Positions 1 through 7,258 of a stretch of 64,000 bases of DNA are shown piece by piece. This DNA comes from Mesorhizobium plurifarium (lineage in GTDB: Bacteria > Pseudomonadota > Alphaproteobacteria > Rhizobiales > Rhizobiaceae): assembly GCA_000824785.1 (NCBI GenBank), contig CCNB01000012.1:488206-552205 (forward strand). The letters are read 5' to 3'. The notes beneath the pieces are model-generated. The model was not told where the DNA came from. It saw only the letters and a list, made by a program, of their open reading frames with translations, and made no database searches. The position numbers and the translations under genes are program-made. How positions within the stretch are numbered: position 1 is the first letter of the stretch; each line of letters opens with the position of its first letter.

Positions 1-544
1 GGCCGAAGACGATCCGGCCGAGCGAGATGTCGGTGAAGGCGCGCGGGATGCCGGTGGCGATCGGAAAGGCGCTGTAGGTGAAGCCGATGCCCGTCAGCAT
101 TGTGCCGATGCCGAGCGTCGAGATCACGGCATTGATCCTGACTTTGGTCACGAGCAGGCCGTTGAGGACGCCGATGCCCGAGCCGAGAGCAAGCGCGCAA
201 ACGATGCTCAGCCAGATCGGAAAGCCTTCATACGCCATCAGGCCGGTGACGATGAGGCCGACGAAACTCGCGACATAGCCGATGCTGAGATCGAACTCGC
301 CGACGACCAACGTATAGGTCAAGCCGCTGGCGATGATCGCGGTGAGCGACGCCTGGCTCAGGATGTTGAGGAAGTTGGCGCGCGACAGGAAGACGCCGGG
401 AGCATTGATGGAGAAGAACAGCACCATCAGCAGCAAGCCGATGATCGTCCCGTAGCGCGACAGGCCGATCAGCGCGGTGCGCTTCCACGAGGATTTGCGG
501 GGCTGCGGCGCTTCCTTTGCCGCGGGCACAGTCTCGGCCGTCAT
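1..544 (-). CDS. Sugar ABC transporter permease (RbsC/AraH type), truncated by window edge
   Basis: Inner-membrane permease of a ribose/xylose-type importer. Reading the minus strand from the ATG at 542-544 gives MTAETVPAAKEAPQPRKSSW and then hydrophobic segments; the phrase GEFDLSIGY matches the conserved GGIDLSVG-like loop of BPD_transp_2 permeases. About 181 residues are visible and the rest lies off the left edge. The start overlaps the stop of the upstream ATPase gene as ATGA (541-544), so the two are translationally coupled. It is the third gene of the operon starting at 3070. Family is clear; substrate cannot be read from the sequence. Confidence 0.9.
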   Translation of the reverse strand, partial: MTAETVPAAKEAPQPRKSSWKRTALIGLSRYGTIIGLLLMVLFFSINAPGVFLSRANFLNILSQASLTAIIASGLTYTLVVGEFDLSIGYVASFVGLIVTGLMAYEGFPIWLSIVCALALGSGIGVLNGLLVTKVRINAVISTLGIGTMLTGIGFTYSAFPIATGIPRAFTDISLGRIVFG

Positions 545-2091
545 GCGGCTTCTCCTTGATCGTCATGCGCGTCGTGATAGCTGAGCTCGATGATGCGCGC
601 TTCGGTGATGTCGGCGCCGGTGAGTTCGCCAGTGACGCGGCCCTCGCGCATCACCAGGACGCGGTCCGCCAGCAATGTGAGCTCCTCGACGTCGGAGGAG
701 ATCACCAGGATGCCGACGCCGGAGCGGGCAAGCGCACGGATGGCGTCGTGGATCTCCTCGCGCGCGCCGACGTCGACCCCGCGCGACGGCTCGTCGAGGA
801 TGAGCAGCTTGGTGCCGGCATTCAGCCAGCGCGCGATCAACGCCTTCTGCTGGTTGCCGCCGGACAGGCCGGCGATCTTCGTCGTGACGCCCGGCGTCTT
901 GATGCCGAGATGGGCAACGAGGCTCTCCGCCTGCCGCCGGCTCTTGGCGTCGGACAGGAACGGAAGACCGGGCACGCTGCGCAAGAGCTTCAGCGTCGAG
1001 ATGTTGATGTTGAAGGCGACCGACTGCTGCAGCATCACCCCTTGCGAGCGGCGCTCCTCCGGCACCAGCGCGATGCCCGCCTTCACTGCCTCGGACGGGT
1101 TGGCGACGTCGAGCCGCTTGCCGTCCAGTTCGAGATGGCCGGCTTCGGGGCGAGCGAGCCCGGCGACGAGGTGAGCGAATTCGGTACGGCCGGCGCCGAC
1201 CAGTCCGCCCAGCGCCAGAACCTCGCCCTTATAGAGATCGAGGCTGACATCCTTCACCGCCTGCTTCCAGGCAATGGAGCGCGCGGAAAAAACGGGTTGC
1301 CGGCTACGGTCGGCGGCGAGGCGGTCGCGCGCGTCCGGCGTGCGGATGGCATGGCCGATGATGGCGCGGACCAGTCCCTTCTTGTCCAGCGCGCCGCGCT
1401 CGGCCTGACTGACGATGCGGCCATCGCGGAGCACGGTGATCCTGTCGCAAAGCTGCAGCACCTCCTCCAGCCGGTGCGACACGTAGAGGATGGCGACGCC
1501 CTGGGCGGCAAGGTCGCGGATGATGGCGAAGAGCTGCTCGCTTTCCGGCTCGGAGAGCGAGGCCGTCGGCTCATCCATGGCGATCATGCTGGCGTCGCGG
1601 GTGAGCGCCTTGCCGATCATGACCAGCCAGCGCTGGGCGACGGACAGCTCGGAGACCTTCGTGTCGAGCGGAAACCGGATGCCGACGCGCTCGGCCGCGG
1701 CGCGCGCGGCGACGCCTGAGCGCTTCCAGTCGATCATGCCGAACCGCGTCGTTTTCGGCGCGCCGAGCAGCATGTTCTGCAGCGCGCTGAAATGCGGGAT
1801 CAGGTTGAGTTCCTGATGGATGAAGGCGAGCCCGGCGCGCTCTGAAGCCTGCGGCGAGCCCATCTGCAGCTCGTTGCCGGCGATGGTCACGCTGCCCTGG
1901 TCCGGAGTGGTGACGCCGGCCAGACAACGGATCAGCGTCGACTTGCCGGCGCCGTTGGCGCCGACAAGACCGTGCACCCGGCCGCGCTCGATGTCGAGAT
2001 CGGCGCGGTCGAGCGCGCGTTCACCGGCAAAGGATTTGGTCAGGCCGCGGATGCGCATCCATGCGTCGGCGGCCGAAACGGTCGCCGACAC
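541..2091 (-). CDS. Sugar ABC transporter ATP-binding protein (RbsA/MglA type, two NBDs)
   Basis: Cytoplasmic ATPase of 516 residues with two fused nucleotide-binding domains, the usual size for RbsA/MglA. NBD1 has Walker A GANGAGKST, a signature-like LSVAQ and Walker B MIAMDEPTASL. NBD2 has the family's degenerate Walker A (GLVGAGRTE), signature LSGGNQQKALIARW and LLILDEPSRGVDVGA. The start used is GTG at 2091; an ATG at 2058 (MRIRGLTKSF) is an alternative because neither has a strong ribosome site. It lies 40 nt after the binding-protein gene and overlaps the permease by 4 nt. It powers sugar uptake together with the flanking genes. Confidence 0.93.
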   Translation of the reverse strand: MSATVSAADAWMRIRGLTKSFAGERALDRADLDIERGRVHGLVGANGAGKSTLIRCLAGVTTPDQGSVTIAGNELQMGSPQASERAGLAFIHQELNLIPHFSALQNMLLGAPKTTRFGMIDWKRSGVAARAAAERVGIRFPLDTKVSELSVAQRWLVMIGKALTRDASMIAMDEPTASLSEPESEQLFAIIRDLAAQGVAILYVSHRLEEVLQLCDRITVLRDGRIVSQAERGALDKKGLVRAIIGHAIRTPDARDRLAADRSRQPVFSARSIAWKQAVKDVSLDLYKGEVLALGGLVGAGRTEFAHLVAGLARPEAGHLELDGKRLDVANPSEAVKAGIALVPEERRSQGVMLQQSVAFNINISTLKLLRSVPGLPFLSDAKSRRQAESLVAHLGIKTPGVTTKIAGLSGGNQQKALIARWLNAGTKLLILDEPSRGVDVGAREEIHDAIRALARSGVGILVISSDVEELTLLADRVLVMREGRVTGELTGADITEARIIELSYHDAHDDQGEAA

Positions 2092-2094
2092 CTA

Positions 2095-2117
2095 GCCGCT
2101 CCGTTTCGCGGAGCGGC
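2095..2117 (-). other. Intercistronic hairpin between binding-protein and ATPase genes
   Basis: Perfect 9-bp inverted repeat (GCCGCTCCG with CGGAGCGGC) around a 5-nt loop, lying between the stop at 2132 and the start at 2091. It has no U-tract. Such hairpins in ABC operons often protect the upstream mRNA and lower expression of the ATPase relative to the abundant binding protein; that role is inferred here. Confidence 0.5.
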
Positions 2118-2131
2118 CCGACCGGCAGGAC

Positions 2132-3070
2132 TCACATGCCATTGGGATGTTCGGCCATGAACTTGTCGACATTGTCCTTGGTCACCACCACGCCGGGGAT
2201 CTCGATGGTCTTCGGCTGCCAGGACTCGCCGGCCTTCATGGAGTCGAGAATGGCCTGGAACACTTCCTTGCCCTCCTGATAGGCGGGCTGCCAGACGGTG
2301 GCCGTCATGTCGCCTTCCTTGACCAGTTGCAGGGCCTGGGCGCTGCCGTTGATCGACACGGTGGTCACATCGGTGCGGCCGGCCTGGCGCAGCGCCGCCA
2401 CGGCGCCCTGCATCGGCTCGTCCCAGCATGACCAGATGGCGAGCGGGGCATCGCCGCCGGCCGGATGCGCGGTCAGCCAGGCCGCGGCCGTGGCGTTGCC
2501 GAACTGGACCTGGCCGGGCGCGACCACTTCGCTGTAGTCCACCTTGACGCCCGCCTTGCCCTTGACGCCTTCATCGAAGGCCACGCCGCGGTCGATGCAG
2601 AGCTTGCCCGGGTGGAAGGTCATGGCAAGCACGTTGGCCTTTTCGCCGGTCTTCTCCAGGAGGTACTTGACCGAATCGTCGCCGACCTGGCGGCCGCTGG
2701 TCGTCGCCACGATGCCGGGGACGATCTCGCCGCCCCAGGTGCCGACGGGGATATGCGCGTCGCGCGCGGCCGCAAGGCCGGAGCCGATCGAGCTGCTGGC
2801 GAAGGCCAGCACGAAGATGGCGTCGACATGCTGGGCCGCGAAGTTGTTCATCGCCGCGTTGGCCTGATCGGCGCTGGCCTGGGTGTCGGTGACCTTGACG
2901 TCCCAGCCGGCCGCCTTGGCGGCGTCCGTCGCCCCGCCGATGACCGCGATGTTGAGCGCATCGTTGGCAAGCAGCGCGACGATGCCGAGCGTCTTGTGGT
3001 CCTGCGCCTGCACGGCGGTTGAAACGATCATCGTTCCGGCGGTCAGTAAGGCAAGCAAAAGCCTTTTCAT
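2132..3070 (-). CDS. Periplasmic sugar-binding protein of ABC transporter (Peripla_BP_4)
   Basis: Secreted receptor that delivers a sugar-like ligand to the permease/ATPase encoded downstream. 312 residues from ATG 3070. The N-terminus MKRLLLALLTAGTMIVSTAV is a signal peptide, with likely cleavage after VQA (residue 22). The mature part has the ribose-binding layout: a first strand with TLGIVALLANDALN, an AKAAGWDV segment and a hinge near TVSINGSAQALQLVKEGDMTA. The open frame continues upstream to 3481, but that extension has no secretion signal at its start and runs through the operator, so 3070 is the start. It is first gene of the operon, under the operator at 3259-3272. Confidence 0.92.
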   Translation of the reverse strand: MKRLLLALLTAGTMIVSTAVQAQDHKTLGIVALLANDALNIAVIGGATDAAKAAGWDVKVTDTQASADQANAAMNNFAAQHVDAIFVLAFASSSIGSGLAAARDAHIPVGTWGGEIVPGIVATTSGRQVGDDSVKYLLEKTGEKANVLAMTFHPGKLCIDRGVAFDEGVKGKAGVKVDYSEVVAPGQVQFGNATAAAWLTAHPAGGDAPLAIWSCWDEPMQGAVAALRQAGRTDVTTVSINGSAQALQLVKEGDMTATVWQPAYQEGKEVFQAILDSMKAGESWQPKTIEIPGVVVTKDNVDKFMAEHPNGM

Positions 3071-3141
3071 CTGGGAAATCCTCCTCTCCCGTTGGTGCCG
3101 GCCCATGGCGGGCCGACCGTTCCCTCTCCTCGGACTCCGAT

Positions 3142-3183
3142 CAGGGGCGCCTGGACACGGCTTGCCGTGTCCAGGCGCCCCTG
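3142..3183 (-). promoter_or_regulatory. Long perfect hairpin in leader of the sugar ABC operon
   Basis: A 19-bp perfect inverted repeat (arms 3142-3160 and 3165-3183) with a 4-nt CTTG loop, about 72 nt upstream of the binding-protein start codon and downstream of the operator. It would lie in the 5' untranslated region of the minus-strand transcript. It could be an attenuator, a stability element or a copy of a dispersed palindrome; the sequence alone does not decide. Confidence 0.55.
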
Positions 3184-3258
3184 TCGGCCGCTTGCGTGCA
3201 TAGCTCCGTTGCGACTCCAGAGAGCCAACATGGGACGGAGACGTCTGCCGCTTAATCT

Positions 3259-3272
3259 TGGTACCGGTACCA
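3259..3272. promoter_or_regulatory. Operator 1 of local LacI-family regulon
   Basis: Perfect 14-bp palindrome TGGTACCGGTACCA with the central CG typical of LacI-family operators, in the divergent region between the ABC operon (start 3070, minus) and the SDR gene (start 3480, plus). It resembles the GntR/IdnR-type operators of E. coli, whose core is TGTTACC-GTAACA. Three more sites of the same form occur at 3389, 5967 and 7164. Confidence 0.72.
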
Positions 3273-3388
3273 TATGGCAGTTTTAGCAGACCGGCAATAG
3301 CCAGCATCACCCGCCGCGCGAAAATCGCCTTTGTGAGGTCACATGTGATTTGAAACGAGCAAGATCGCGTTGCTAAGCTGATTTTTCT

Positions 3389-3402
3389 TGTTATCGGTAT
3401 CA
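3389..3402. promoter_or_regulatory. Operator 2 of local LacI-family regulon
   Basis: TGTTATCGGTATCA fits TGNTAYCGRTANCA and lies 78 nt before the SDR start at 3480. With operator 1, each of the two divergent units has its own site, 116 bp apart, which could allow looping by a tetrameric or dimeric LacI-type repressor (inference). Confidence 0.68.
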
Positions 3403-3479
3403 AGCTGGAGCTATGGCTGAGACAATCGAAATTGAGAGCGCCGCAAGCGCGTAACAGCCCGAACGAGATGGGAGCAGAC

Positions 3480-4262
3480 ATGAAAGTGACCTATGACTTT
3501 TCCGGCAAGAACGTTATCCTGATCGGAGGGACGACCGGCATCGGGCGGGCAACGGCGCTGGCCTTCGCCAAGGCCGGAGCCAATCTCTACGTTTCCGGCA
3601 TCGGCGCGGCCTCCGGAGAAAGCCTCAAGGGCGAGGTCAAGCCGCTTGGCGTCGAGATCGAGTTCGAAGAAGTCGACGTTCGCGACAGCAAGGCGATGGC
3701 GGCTCTGCACAAGCATGCCTTCGAGCGCTTCGGGCGCATCGACATCGCCTTCAACAATGCAGGCGTCCCGGGCAAGACCGCGCCCGTGCACGAACTCGAG
3801 GACGAGGATTACGACCTGCTGATGGATGTCAATCTGCGCGGCATCTTCAACGGCCTCAGGCATCAGGTCCCGCATATGACCGCCAAAGGCGGCGGCGCGA
3901 TCGTCAACACCTCGTCGCTGTTCGGCGTCATGGGCTTTGCCACGACCGCGGTCTACTGCGCCAGCAAATGGGGCGTGATCGGCCTCACCAACTCGGTGGC
4001 GCTGGAAGTCGCGCGCAAGAACATCCGCGTCAACGCCATCGCGCCCGGCTCGGTGATGACGCCGCTGCTGCGCGGCATGTTCGGCAGCGAGCAGAGCGCC
4101 AAGGACACGGTGCTGCCGATGATCCCGATGGGCCGGATCAGCGACCCGTCCGAAATCGCGCAACTGGTGCTTTTCCTGTCGTCGGACGCGGCGTCCTTCA
4201 TCACCGGACAGGCCGTGGTCATCGACGGCGGCGGCTTCGTCGCGGGCGCCGACAAGCTCTGA
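3480..4262 (+). CDS. Short-chain dehydrogenase/reductase (SDR), SDR-A
   Basis: NAD(P)-dependent oxidoreductase of 260 residues, full length for a classical SDR. It shows the cofactor motif GGTTGIGRA (about residues 16-24), NNAG, catalytic Ser in NTSSLFGV and the catalytic YCASK, then the C-terminal ITGQAVVIDGGG. Start ATG 3480 is chosen for its GGGAG 5 nt upstream; ATG 3468 and TTG 3432 are alternatives in frame. It is the first gene on the plus strand behind operator 2 and is followed by a two-hairpin repeat that probably ends transcription. Likely oxidises a sugar or sugar-derived alcohol taken up by the neighbouring ABC system (inference). Confidence 0.9.
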   Translation: MKVTYDFSGKNVILIGGTTGIGRATALAFAKAGANLYVSGIGAASGESLKGEVKPLGVEIEFEEVDVRDSKAMAALHKHAFERFGRIDIAFNNAGVPGKTAPVHELEDEDYDLLMDVNLRGIFNGLRHQVPHMTAKGGGAIVNTSSLFGVMGFATTAVYCASKWGVIGLTNSVALEVARKNIRVNAIAPGSVMTPLLRGMFGSEQSAKDTVLPMIPMGRISDPSEIAQLVLFLSSDAASFITGQAVVIDGGGFVAGADKL

Positions 4263-4278
4263 CGCCTCAAGGCTGGGA

Positions 4279-4406
4279 ATAGTGAGCTTCACCGTTTCAC
4301 GGAAACGGTGAAACTCACTATCCCTTTGTTTTTACGTAATTCCGCACGGAAGGTTACGGCGAAGACGCCGAACTTAACCGCTCACACTTTCCTGGAATTG
4401 CTCTAG
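4279..4406. repeat. Two-hairpin interspersed repeat, copy 1 (with internal insertion)
   Basis: Hairpin 1 (4279-4321) pairs ATAGTGAG-TTCACCGTTTC with its complement around an ACG loop, with one mismatch. A second module follows: TTTTTACGTAATTCC, then ACCGCTCACACTTTCCTGGAATTG. Compared with the copies at 5331 and 49275 it carries about 20 extra nt, themselves able to pair (GGTTACGGCG with CGCCGAACTTAACC). It fills the space between convergent SDR-A and the MBL hydrolase and may act as a bidirectional terminator. Confidence 0.75.
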
Positions 4407-4429
4407 CCCCAGCCTTGCCCTTCCCTGAT

Positions 4430-5308
4430 TCAGGCGACGCAGCTCTTCTCGCCCTTGGTGAGGGCGATCTCCACCACCTGGAGCCCCCTGTCCGTCAGCC
4501 GCGACGGGAATGTGGTGCGCAGCCGGTCTTCATGCACCGGGATCACCCTGCGCACCTCGCCGCCGACCGATTTCAGCATTTCGGCGCTGGAGAAGATCAG
4601 ATTGTGCTGGCTGCCGACGGCCAGGCCGATGGGCACGATCTGCGGCGCGGCCGAATCGAGCCCGGTCAGATTGTCATAGGTGTAGATAAGGTCGCCGGCG
4701 AAGATCCAGCGATCCTCGCCGCCGCTGGTGCCGTCGTTGCGGATAGTCACATACATGCTGCCATAGGTGTGGGTGTCGGCGGCGAGATGGACGTCTATTC
4801 CCGGCAGCACGTTTTCCTGGTCGCCGTCGATGCAGATCATACGGCCTTCCTTCGCCGCCTCGACCGCGCGCACGATGTCGGCCGGATCGCCGCCGCCCAC
4901 CAGGAAGCGGTATTCCGGCCCGAGCGTGAGGGCCCAGACCCATTTGTCCAGCTCGCTCTTCTGGACGTAGAATTTGGCGTTGGGAAACAGATGCATGGCG
5001 CCCATATGGTCGAAATGGGCATGGGTGATGAAGACGCTGGTCACGTCCTCCGGCTTCACGCCGCATTCGGCGAGAACCGCCCGCGGGCCGTGGTAGTTCG
5101 AGACGCCATAAGCGGTCGCCAGTTGCTCGCCATAGGCGACATGGTCGTAGCCGGTATCGATCAGGATTGTTTCGCCGCCCCCCTTCAGAAGCGCATAGGC
5201 ATAGGGAAGCTTGCGCGTGCCCTGGTGCTGCGGCCCGTACATCATGACGCTGAAGGGGAATTTCTCCACCGCTGCGTATTCGAGCACCCAGATCGAGTAG
5301 TGTGCCAT
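4430..5308 (-). CDS. MBL-fold hydrolase, AHL/gamma-lactone lactonase-like (MBL-A)
   Basis: Metal-dependent hydrolase of 292 residues. The zinc motif HAHFDH is at residues 96-101, with DTGYDH at 51-56 and later ligands in AADTHTYG and FAGDLIYTY. The overall layout is that of the AttM/AiiA lactonase-like branch, which opens lactone rings. In this sugar-catabolic context a sugar lactone or related ester is a more likely substrate than a quorum signal (inference). ATG 5308 follows a GGGAGGATTGA ribosome site. It sits downstream of the helical protein gene (5909-5346) on the same strand, with repeat copy 2 between them, and may be cotranscribed from operator 3. Confidence 0.87.
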   Translation of the reverse strand: MAHYSIWVLEYAAVEKFPFSVMMYGPQHQGTRKLPYAYALLKGGGETILIDTGYDHVAYGEQLATAYGVSNYHGPRAVLAECGVKPEDVTSVFITHAHFDHMGAMHLFPNAKFYVQKSELDKWVWALTLGPEYRFLVGGGDPADIVRAVEAAKEGRMICIDGDQENVLPGIDVHLAADTHTYGSMYVTIRNDGTSGGEDRWIFAGDLIYTYDNLTGLDSAAPQIVPIGLAVGSQHNLIFSSAEMLKSVGGEVRRVIPVHEDRLRTTFPSRLTDRGLQVVEIALTKGEKSCVA

Positions 5309-5330
5309 TCAATCCTCCCTTGATAGACAA

Positions 5331-5428
5331 GAGCGGTTCGCCGTTTCACGGAAACGGCGAACCGCTCCATCTCCTTGTTGACGCAATTCCGGACGGAAAA
5401 CCGCTCACACTTTTCCTGGAATTGCTCT
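5331..5428. repeat. Two-hairpin interspersed repeat, copy 2
   Basis: Hairpin 1 at 5331-5367 has perfect 17-bp arms (GAGCGGTTCGCCGTTTC) and an ACG loop. Hairpin 2 runs GCAATTCC (5383-5390), an inner GGAAAA/TTTTCC stem, and GGAATTGC (5418-5425). The 3' end of the gene at 5346-5909 reads into it, so the repeat supplies its last 28 codons and its stop. Confidence 0.85.
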
Positions 5429-5909
5429 CGATGCCTTGCCCAGGCAGGCGCGGCGTGTGGGCGGCGCAGCAGGCCTGGCCGAAATCGATAAGCTCGAAGC
5501 CCGGCAGCAGCCGCGCCGTCGCCCGCAGATGATCGCTTGTCGCCCGCAAGGCGCGCGTCAGCGTGTCGAACCGCTTGTCCGACCTCTCCTGCGCCCCGCG
5601 GCAGGCCGTCGCCGCGGCGCAGGCTTCCATGAGCGTCTCGGCGGCGCAGCGCATATGATGATAATGGTGCGCGGCAGGCTCCGGCGCCTGCAAGGCGCGA
5701 ACGGCTTCGGCCGCGTGCACGACAGACTGCCTCGCCCCCGCAAGAGCGCCCTCGGCCTGCGCCGCCTGGCGGGGCGACGTCAACAGGAGCAGCGCATAGC
5801 CCGAGAGCTGGGTCAGGGTCTGGCTGATCAATTGCTGCGCGTCACGCGCGGAATCGGCATAGCGCAGCAGCGACTGCTCCGTCACGCCGACGCAGGAATA
5901 CACGCCCAT
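5346..5909 (-). CDS. Alpha-helical protein of unknown function with repeat-encoded C-terminus
   Basis: 187 residues from ATG 5909, chosen because GGAGGATTTGCG precedes it; the frame stays open up to 6005 without a good start there. I do not recognise the family. The body (MGVYSCVGVTEQSLLRYADS and on) is Ala/Gln/Leu-rich and predicted mostly helical, with a His cluster (HHYHHMRCAAE) and Cys residues (MRCA, ACAAATACRG, QACCAAH). From about residue 160 the sequence (IESNSRKSVSGFPSG onward) is translated from repeat copy 2 and the TGA falls in its hairpin 1. Operator 3 lies 58 nt upstream, so it may be a member of the LacI regulon. No transmembrane segment is evident. Confidence 0.6.
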   Translation of the reverse strand: MGVYSCVGVTEQSLLRYADSARDAQQLISQTLTQLSGYALLLLTSPRQAAQAEGALAGARQSVVHAAEAVRALQAPEPAAHHYHHMRCAAETLMEACAAATACRGAQERSDKRFDTLTRALRATSDHLRATARLLPGFELIDFGQACCAAHTPRLPGQGIESNSRKSVSGFPSGIASTRRWSGSPFP

Positions 5910-5966
5910 CGCAAATCCTCCACGCCGGCATCGCGGCGTCCTCCTCCCTTGGGCATTACCTGATTT

Positions 5967-5980
5967 TGATATCGGTAACA
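5967..5980. promoter_or_regulatory. Operator 3 of local LacI-family regulon
   Basis: TGATATCGGTAACA, complement TGTTACCGATATCA, lies between the divergent genes at 5909 (minus) and 6069 (plus, the LacI regulator itself). It would give autoregulation and control of the helical protein/MBL-A unit. Confidence 0.68.
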
Positions 5981-6068
5981 ACAGAATTGCTCCAACCGGC
6001 GCCAACGGCTTGTTTGTTCGACAAGGTAATGGTTTGATGCGCGCCGGCCGGACCGAGCGATAACAAAC

Positions 6069-7109
6069 ATGCCCAGGCGATCATCCGAGGACTCGAGCAA
6101 GCGCAATGGCAGCGCCAGGATGCGCGACGTCGCGGTTCGCGCCGGCGTCTCCACCATGACCGTGTCGCGGGTCCTGAACGAGCCCGGCAAAGTATCCGAG
6201 GAGATGCGCGAGCGTGTCCTGAAGGCCGTTCGCGAGATCGGCTACCTGCCGAACCACCTTGCCGGAAGCCTATCCTCGAACCGCTCGACGACCATCGGGC
6301 TCATCGTGCCCAGCATCGACAATTCGATCTACACGCAGACGGTCAAGGGCCTGTCGGAGGTGCTGAAGCGTTCCGGTTTCCAGCTGATGATCGCGGAATC
6401 GGGCTATGATCCCAATGAGGAAGAGGAGCTCATCACCGTCTTCCTCAGCCATCGGGTCGGCGGGCTCGTCCTGCACAGCACGGAGCATACGCCCCAGGCC
6501 ATCGAGAAGATCCGCAAGTCGGGCATCCCGGTCGTCGAGAACGGAAACATCCCCAAAGAACCGCTCGATATGGTCGTAAGCTATTCAAATCGCGATGCTT
6601 CTTACGCGATGACCATGCATCTCGGCAGGCTCGGCTACCGCAAGATCGCCTTCGCCAGTCTATATTCCGTGCACAATGACCGCTCTCAGGACCGCCTGAA
6701 AGGATATCTGGCGGCGCTCAAGCAATTGGGACACGAACCCGACCCGCGCATGGTGCTTGAGACGGGACGCGGGCTTGCCGCCGGCGCCGAAGTCGTCGCG
6801 CGCGTGATGCAGAGCGTGCCGGAGGTCGACGCGCTTTTCTGCGCCGGCGAAGTTCTGGCCGCCGGCGCGCTGTTCGAATGCCAGCGGCGCAACTGGTCGG
6901 TGCCCGGCCGCATCGCGCTCGCCAGTTTCGACGACGTCGACCTGTTGCGGCATGTCAGCCCTTCCATCACCACCTTGCGGCTGCCGCGCTACGACATCGG
7001 CGAGCGGACGGCGCGCATCCTCTTGAGCCGCATCATCGACGGCGCCGATCACCTGCGCGGCAGCGTCGTCGACCTCAAGTTCGAGGTCATCCAGCGCGAG
7101 AGCACCTGA
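6069..7109 (+). CDS. LacI-family transcriptional regulator (GntR/IdnR-like)
   Basis: DNA-binding repressor of 346 residues. The N-terminal HTH and hinge read MRDVAVRAGVSTMTVSRVLN, then EMRERVLKAVREIGYLPNHLAGSL. The sugar-binding domain begins RSTTIGLIVPSIDNSIYTQT and ends with DDVDLLRHVSPSITTLRLPR. In the family the C-terminal domain binds a sugar or sugar acid and releases the operator. Its operator form TGNTAYCGRTANCA, found four times within 4 kb around it, is like that of E. coli GntR/IdnR, suggesting a gluconate- or idonate-like inducer (inference). It is monocistronic and probably autoregulated through operator 3. Confidence 0.93.
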   Translation: MPRRSSEDSSKRNGSARMRDVAVRAGVSTMTVSRVLNEPGKVSEEMRERVLKAVREIGYLPNHLAGSLSSNRSTTIGLIVPSIDNSIYTQTVKGLSEVLKRSGFQLMIAESGYDPNEEEELITVFLSHRVGGLVLHSTEHTPQAIEKIRKSGIPVVENGNIPKEPLDMVVSYSNRDASYAMTMHLGRLGYRKIAFASLYSVHNDRSQDRLKGYLAALKQLGHEPDPRMVLETGRGLAAGAEVVARVMQSVPEVDALFCAGEVLAAGALFECQRRNWSVPGRIALASFDDVDLLRHVSPSITTLRLPRYDIGERTARILLSRIIDGADHLRGSVVDLKFEVIQREST

Positions 7110-7163
7110 CCCGCCTCTGGACCGGAGCACGACACTGCTTTCCGCTTTTCCGCGATTGCATTT

Positions 7164-7177
7164 TGTTACCGGTACCA
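7164..7177. promoter_or_regulatory. Operator 4 of local LacI-family regulon
   Basis: TGTTACCGGTACCA, one base from the perfect palindrome of operator 1, in the 149-nt gap between the LacI gene and SDR-B and 82 nt before the GTG at 7259. It would control the four-gene plus-strand unit 7259-11339. Confidence 0.7.
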
Positions 7178-7258
7178 ATATAAAGTCGAAACCTGCATGG
7201 CAGTCACGCGCCGCGCGGGCTGTCGGTCGGAACGAGGGGTCTTGGCAATGCTCACAGA

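Noticed and set aside
517..1719. Long plus-strand open frame opposite the ABC ATPase gene
   Set aside because: Antisense shadow of a clear two-NBD ATPase in high-GC DNA; its protein has no recognisable domain.
3071..3481. N-terminal extension of the first sugar-binding protein
   Set aside because: Frame continues through a hairpin and operator; the internal ATG 3070 gives a proper signal peptide.
4430..5308. Quorum-quenching AHL lactonase role for MBL-A
   Set aside because: Family resemblance is real, but regulon context favours a sugar lactone; no luxI/luxR pair is in the window.
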